Positions 61,566-64,000 of a DNA stretch of 64,000 bases are shown piece by piece. Both the position numbers and the translations under genes were made by a program. The notes under the pieces are model-generated. The model worked only from the letters and a program-made list of their open reading frames with translations. It had not been told where the DNA came from and did not search any database. How positions within the stretch are numbered: position 1 is the first letter of the stretch; each line of letters opens with the position of its first letter. This DNA is from Faecalicatena_A orotica. Lineage in GTDB: Bacteria; Bacillota; Clostridia; Lachnospirales; Lachnospiraceae. The stretch lies in the NCBI RefSeq assembly GCF_040545875.1, contig NZ_JBEPMR010000010.1, one strand, 5' to 3'.

Positions 61566-61898
61566 ATGAATATCATTCAGAAATATATCGAGACTATGGA
61601 AAACAGAGACTATGAAGGACTTGCCGAGCTGTTTGACTGTGACGGGACCCTCGTCGACCACTGCCCGAACGGGACCTCCCAGCCGGAGTACCATGTTTAC
61701 GGAAAAGAAGCGATCAATATGTTTTTCAGGAATAAATTCACATTCGGGAAATTCTCGATCTCCGAGGCAGAGATTATTGATGAAAGACACGCGAAGTTTG
61801 TGGCGAACTACTCCGGGTATATGGTAATGGCGATTGCAACAATACGGTATACAAACGAAGAAGGTTTGATACAGAAACTATCGGTAAGGCCAAAGTAA
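61566..61898 (+). CDS. NTF2/SnoaL-like small protein
   Basis: The 110-residue protein (IIQKYIETMENRDYEGLAELFDCDGTLVDHCPNG..., YGKEAINMFFRNKF) has the cone-shaped NTF2-like fold pattern of the ketosteroid isomerase and SnoaL families. AGGAGGAG precedes the ATG. It forms a two-gene operon with the SDR. It may isomerise or dehydrate the product of the SDR; no catalytic residue can be assigned safely. Confidence 0.8.
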   Translation: MNIIQKYIETMENRDYEGLAELFDCDGTLVDHCPNGTSQPEYHVYGKEAINMFFRNKFTFGKFSISEAEIIDERHAKFVANYSGYMVMAIATIRYTNEEGLIQKLSVRPK

Positions 61899-61913
61899 GA
61901 TAAGGGGATTGGC

Positions 61914-61953
61914 AGAAGTGGAGGTTTCCGTGATTTTGGAAACCTCCACTTCT
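61914..61953. terminator. Bidirectional terminator
   Basis: A perfect 16-bp stem, AGAAGTGGAGGTTTCC with its complement and loop GTGATTTT, lies between the NTF2-like gene and the convergent aldolase gene. Confidence 0.88.
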
Positions 61954-61957
61954 ATGT

Positions 61958-62803
61958 TTATTTATCCCACCCGCATACCTTCATTTTCTCCATGACAAGG
62001 GCAGTGACCCTCTCTCTGCCCGCAGCTCCCAGCTTTTTCGGGTCAATCGTACCGGGATGCTTTTCCAACACTTCTTTTATCCCATCCGTGAAAGCCACGC
62101 GCAGCTCTGTAGCAAAATTGACTTTGCAGATTCCAAGCCTAATACTCTCTCTTACTGCCTCATCAGGCACACCGGATGCACCGTGGAGTACCAGTGGGAC
62201 AGATACTTTCTCCCGAATCTCCTGAAGCCGTCCAAAATCCAGCTTTGGCTCCCCTTTATAGAAACCATGCGCGGTCCCGATGGCAACCGCAAGGGAAGAG
62301 ATCCCGGTTCTCTCTGTGAACACTTCCGCCTGCACGGGATCTGTATAGGCATCACCGCTGCCTCCGTCCAGATCGTCTTCTTTCCCTCCTACTTTTCCCA
62401 GCTCCGCCTCAACAGGTATTCCCACACTGCTGCACATCCTGACTACTTCGGCCGTTATCTTGACATTCTCCTCAAAGGGCTTCTGCGAGCCGTCTATCAT
62501 AACCGATGTATATCCTGCATGAACCGTCCTGACCGCCAGGGCGTAATCGGAGCCGTGGTCTAAATGAAGCGCTGCACACACTCCTGCTTCTTCTGCCGCA
62601 CAGGCAGCATTCGCATAAAAATATTCCGGTGAGGCATACCTCAGTGTAGATGGGGTGGTCTGCATGATGACAGGCGCATCCAGTGCTTTGGCAGCCGCGA
62701 TAACCGCCTGTACCATTTCCATGTTTTCCACATTAAATGCCCCGACAGCATAATGCTCCCTCTGGGCCTTTAACAGCATTTCTTTCGTTGTAATTAATGG
62801 CAT
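61958..62803 (-). CDS. Class II ketose-bisphosphate aldolase (GatY/KbaY/Fba type)
   Basis: The 281-residue protein has AALHLDHGSDYALAVRTVHAGYTSVMIDGS, EAELGKVGGKEDD, AIGTAHGFYKGEPKLDF, VLHGASGVPDE and KVNFATELR. It should split tagatose- or fructose-bisphosphate, or a related ketose. It follows the MalG-type permease by 11 bp, so the operon probably imports and degrades one sugar. It differs from the aldolase at 16338. Confidence 0.94.
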   Translation of the reverse strand: MPLITTKEMLLKAQREHYAVGAFNVENMEMVQAVIAAAKALDAPVIMQTTPSTLRYASPEYFYANAACAAEEAGVCAALHLDHGSDYALAVRTVHAGYTSVMIDGSQKPFEENVKITAEVVRMCSSVGIPVEAELGKVGGKEDDLDGGSGDAYTDPVQAEVFTERTGISSLAVAIGTAHGFYKGEPKLDFGRLQEIREKVSVPLVLHGASGVPDEAVRESIRLGICKVNFATELRVAFTDGIKEVLEKHPGTIDPKKLGAAGRERVTALVMEKMKVCGWDK

Positions 62804-62814
62804 GTTTTTTCCTC

Positions 62815-63648
62815 CTACCCTTTCACGCCGCCGACAGTTAAACCTTCTACAAAGTTCTTCTGTGCCAGGCTGAAGACAATAACAATCGGTACAATCATCA
62901 TGACGGATGTCGCCATGATCAGGTCTGTCTGTGTCCCCCTGTCACTATAGAAGGAACCGATACCTACCGTCAGTGTGAACAAATCACGTTTGCTGACAGA
63001 AATCAACGGCCACAGGTAAGAATTGTAACTCGCCATAAACAGGTAGATAAACAATGCCGACATCATAGACTTTGCCATTGGAAGCGCAATCCTGAAAAAC
63101 CGTTTAAAATGCCCGCAGCCGTCCATCTCTGCTGCCTCCAGATAGGCATCCGGCAGATCAAGGAAGAACTGCCTCATCAGGAAGATTCCAAAAATATTCA
63201 CAAAGTAAGGTACGGTCAGCACGAAATAACTGTTTGTCAGTTTCATTCCCGCCATCAGTTTATACAGCGGAATCATCAGCGTATCGTAAGGCACCATCAT
63301 GAATGCCAGAATACACATAAATACGAAGTTTCTTCCCTTGAACCGGTATTTCGCAAACGTATACCCGATCAGCCCGCTGGTCAGCACACCAACCACTGTA
63401 TTTAAGATACTCGTCCCGAGACTGTTGAGATAATAGCGGATAAACGGTATACTGTCCAGTACCCTCTGGTAATTCGTCATTACCCATTTGTGCGGATACA
63501 TCGTCGGAGGCATCTGCAGTAATTCAGACTGTCCCTTGAATGCTGAAATCAGCATCCAGTATAATGGGAGAATCATAAAGACAGCTCCGGCAGTCATAAT
63601 TACAACACCAATATAAAATCCGATAGAATGTTTCTTCTTCTTTTTCAT
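62815..63648 (-). CDS. Sugar ABC transporter permease (MalG type)
   Basis: The 277-residue protein has six membrane helices and the EAA loop YLEAAEMDGCGHFKRFFRIALPMAK. It ends in TVGGVKG. It lies 3 bp after the partial MalF-type permease gene and belongs to a CUT1 importer whose other genes are beyond the right edge. Confidence 0.95.
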   Translation of the reverse strand: MKKKKKHSIGFYIGVVIMTAGAVFMILPLYWMLISAFKGQSELLQMPPTMYPHKWVMTNYQRVLDSIPFIRYYLNSLGTSILNTVVGVLTSGLIGYTFAKYRFKGRNFVFMCILAFMMVPYDTLMIPLYKLMAGMKLTNSYFVLTVPYFVNIFGIFLMRQFFLDLPDAYLEAAEMDGCGHFKRFFRIALPMAKSMMSALFIYLFMASYNSYLWPLISVSKRDLFTLTVGIGSFYSDRGTQTDLIMATSVMMIVPIVIVFSLAQKNFVEGLTVGGVKG

Positions 63649-63651
63649 CGC

Positions 63652-64000
63652 CTATACCCCCTGTCCCTTATAATGCTTTGCTTTCTCTTTCCGTTCTCTT
63701 GTAATGATCCACTGGATCATACTGAAGAACAGGATAATCAGCATCAGGATTATGGACATGGCAGATGCATAACCGATGTCGCTGTTCTTGATACCTTTAT
63801 TCATAATGTGCAGCAGCATTACCATCGTACTCGTTCCCGGGGTCCCCTTCGTCAGTATCTGGACCGGTGCAAAGAACATGAATGCGACCGTTGTGGTCAT
63901 AACGCATACAAATAAAATGTTATTCTTAATCAGCGGGAGCGTAATCCTGAAAAACTTGGCCAAAGGGCCTGCCCCGTCAACCTCCGCCGCCTCATAGTAG
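63652..64000 (-). CDS. Sugar ABC transporter permease (MalF type), C-terminal part, cut by window edge
   Basis: The reading frame enters from the right edge with YYEAAEVDGAGPLAKFFRITLP, the EAA loop, and continues with two membrane helices to the stop at 63652. The N-terminal part and start are outside the window. Confidence 0.93.
   Translation of the reverse strand, partial: YYEAAEVDGAGPLAKFFRITLPLIKNNILFVCVMTTTVAFMFFAPVQILTKGTPGTSTMVMLLHIMNKGIKNSDIGYASAMSIILMLIILFFSMIQWIITRERKEKAKHYKGQGV

Overview
The window looks like chromosome from an anaerobic, gut-type Firmicute, most likely a Lachnospiraceae member (Clostridium cluster XIVa). The reasons are strong AGGAGG-type ribosome binding sites, TTGACA/TATAAT promoters, the ylxM-ffh / rpsP-khpA-rimM-trmD housekeeping block, many carbohydrate uptake systems with AraC, LacI, RpiR and MocR regulators, and a SipW/TasA-like pair. 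No rRNA, tRNA, CRISPR array, transposase or phage gene was seen. Functions are inferred from protein motifs read by eye; no database search was run.

Layout. 1-2256 (minus): 5'-proximal part of a sugar-type ABC operon (cyclase-family hydrolase, binding protein, ATPase cut by the window edge), divergent from an RpiR regulator (2596-3480) and a type I glutamine synthetase (3606-5033). 5091-8807 (minus): trmD, rimM, khpA, rpsP, ffh, ylxM. 8894-18304 (minus): an 11-gene operon encoding a complete mannose-family PTS (IIA, IIB, IIC, IID) with its own HPr and a degenerate enzyme I, plus five catabolic enzymes, divergent from an unusual AraC-GH39 regulator (18595-21060). 21143-24642: S8 protease, a Cys/Gly-rich duplicated miniprotein, small unknown proteins and a thioesterase. 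24837-29546: a TruA-like protein with an altered catalytic motif, thiC behind a TPP riboswitch, and feoAB behind a Fur-type box. 29740-33929: a membrane protein with 11-residue repeats, SipW/TasA-like pair, LysR regulator, a MITE-like insertion and an MgtC protein. 33935-43384: a MalFG-type sugar ABC operon, glycogen phosphorylase, AraC, PHP, DUF4203-like and WYL proteins. 44135-54807 (minus): an Rbs-type sugar ABC operon mixed with three uroporphyrinogen-decarboxylase/methyltransferase-family proteins, a rhamnose-mutarotase-like protein and an SGNH esterase. 55119-57386: a LacI regulator fused to a solute-binding-protein domain. 57489-64000: AAA-ATPase/nuclease-like protein, MocR regulator divergent from a 3-alpha-HSD-like SDR plus NTF2-like protein, and the 3' part of another sugar ABC operon ending in a class II aldolase.

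How it works together. The window is dominated by separately regulated import-and-catabolism cassettes. The two most notable are the self-contained PTS operon, whose HPr keeps His15 but has Lys in place of Ser46 and whose enzyme I has lost parts of its PEP site, and the ABC/URO-D cassette, which pairs a monosaccharide importer with zinc-methyltransferase-like enzymes. Several regulators are built from domains normally found in other roles (GH39 pseudo-enzyme, ABC binding protein, aminotransferase).
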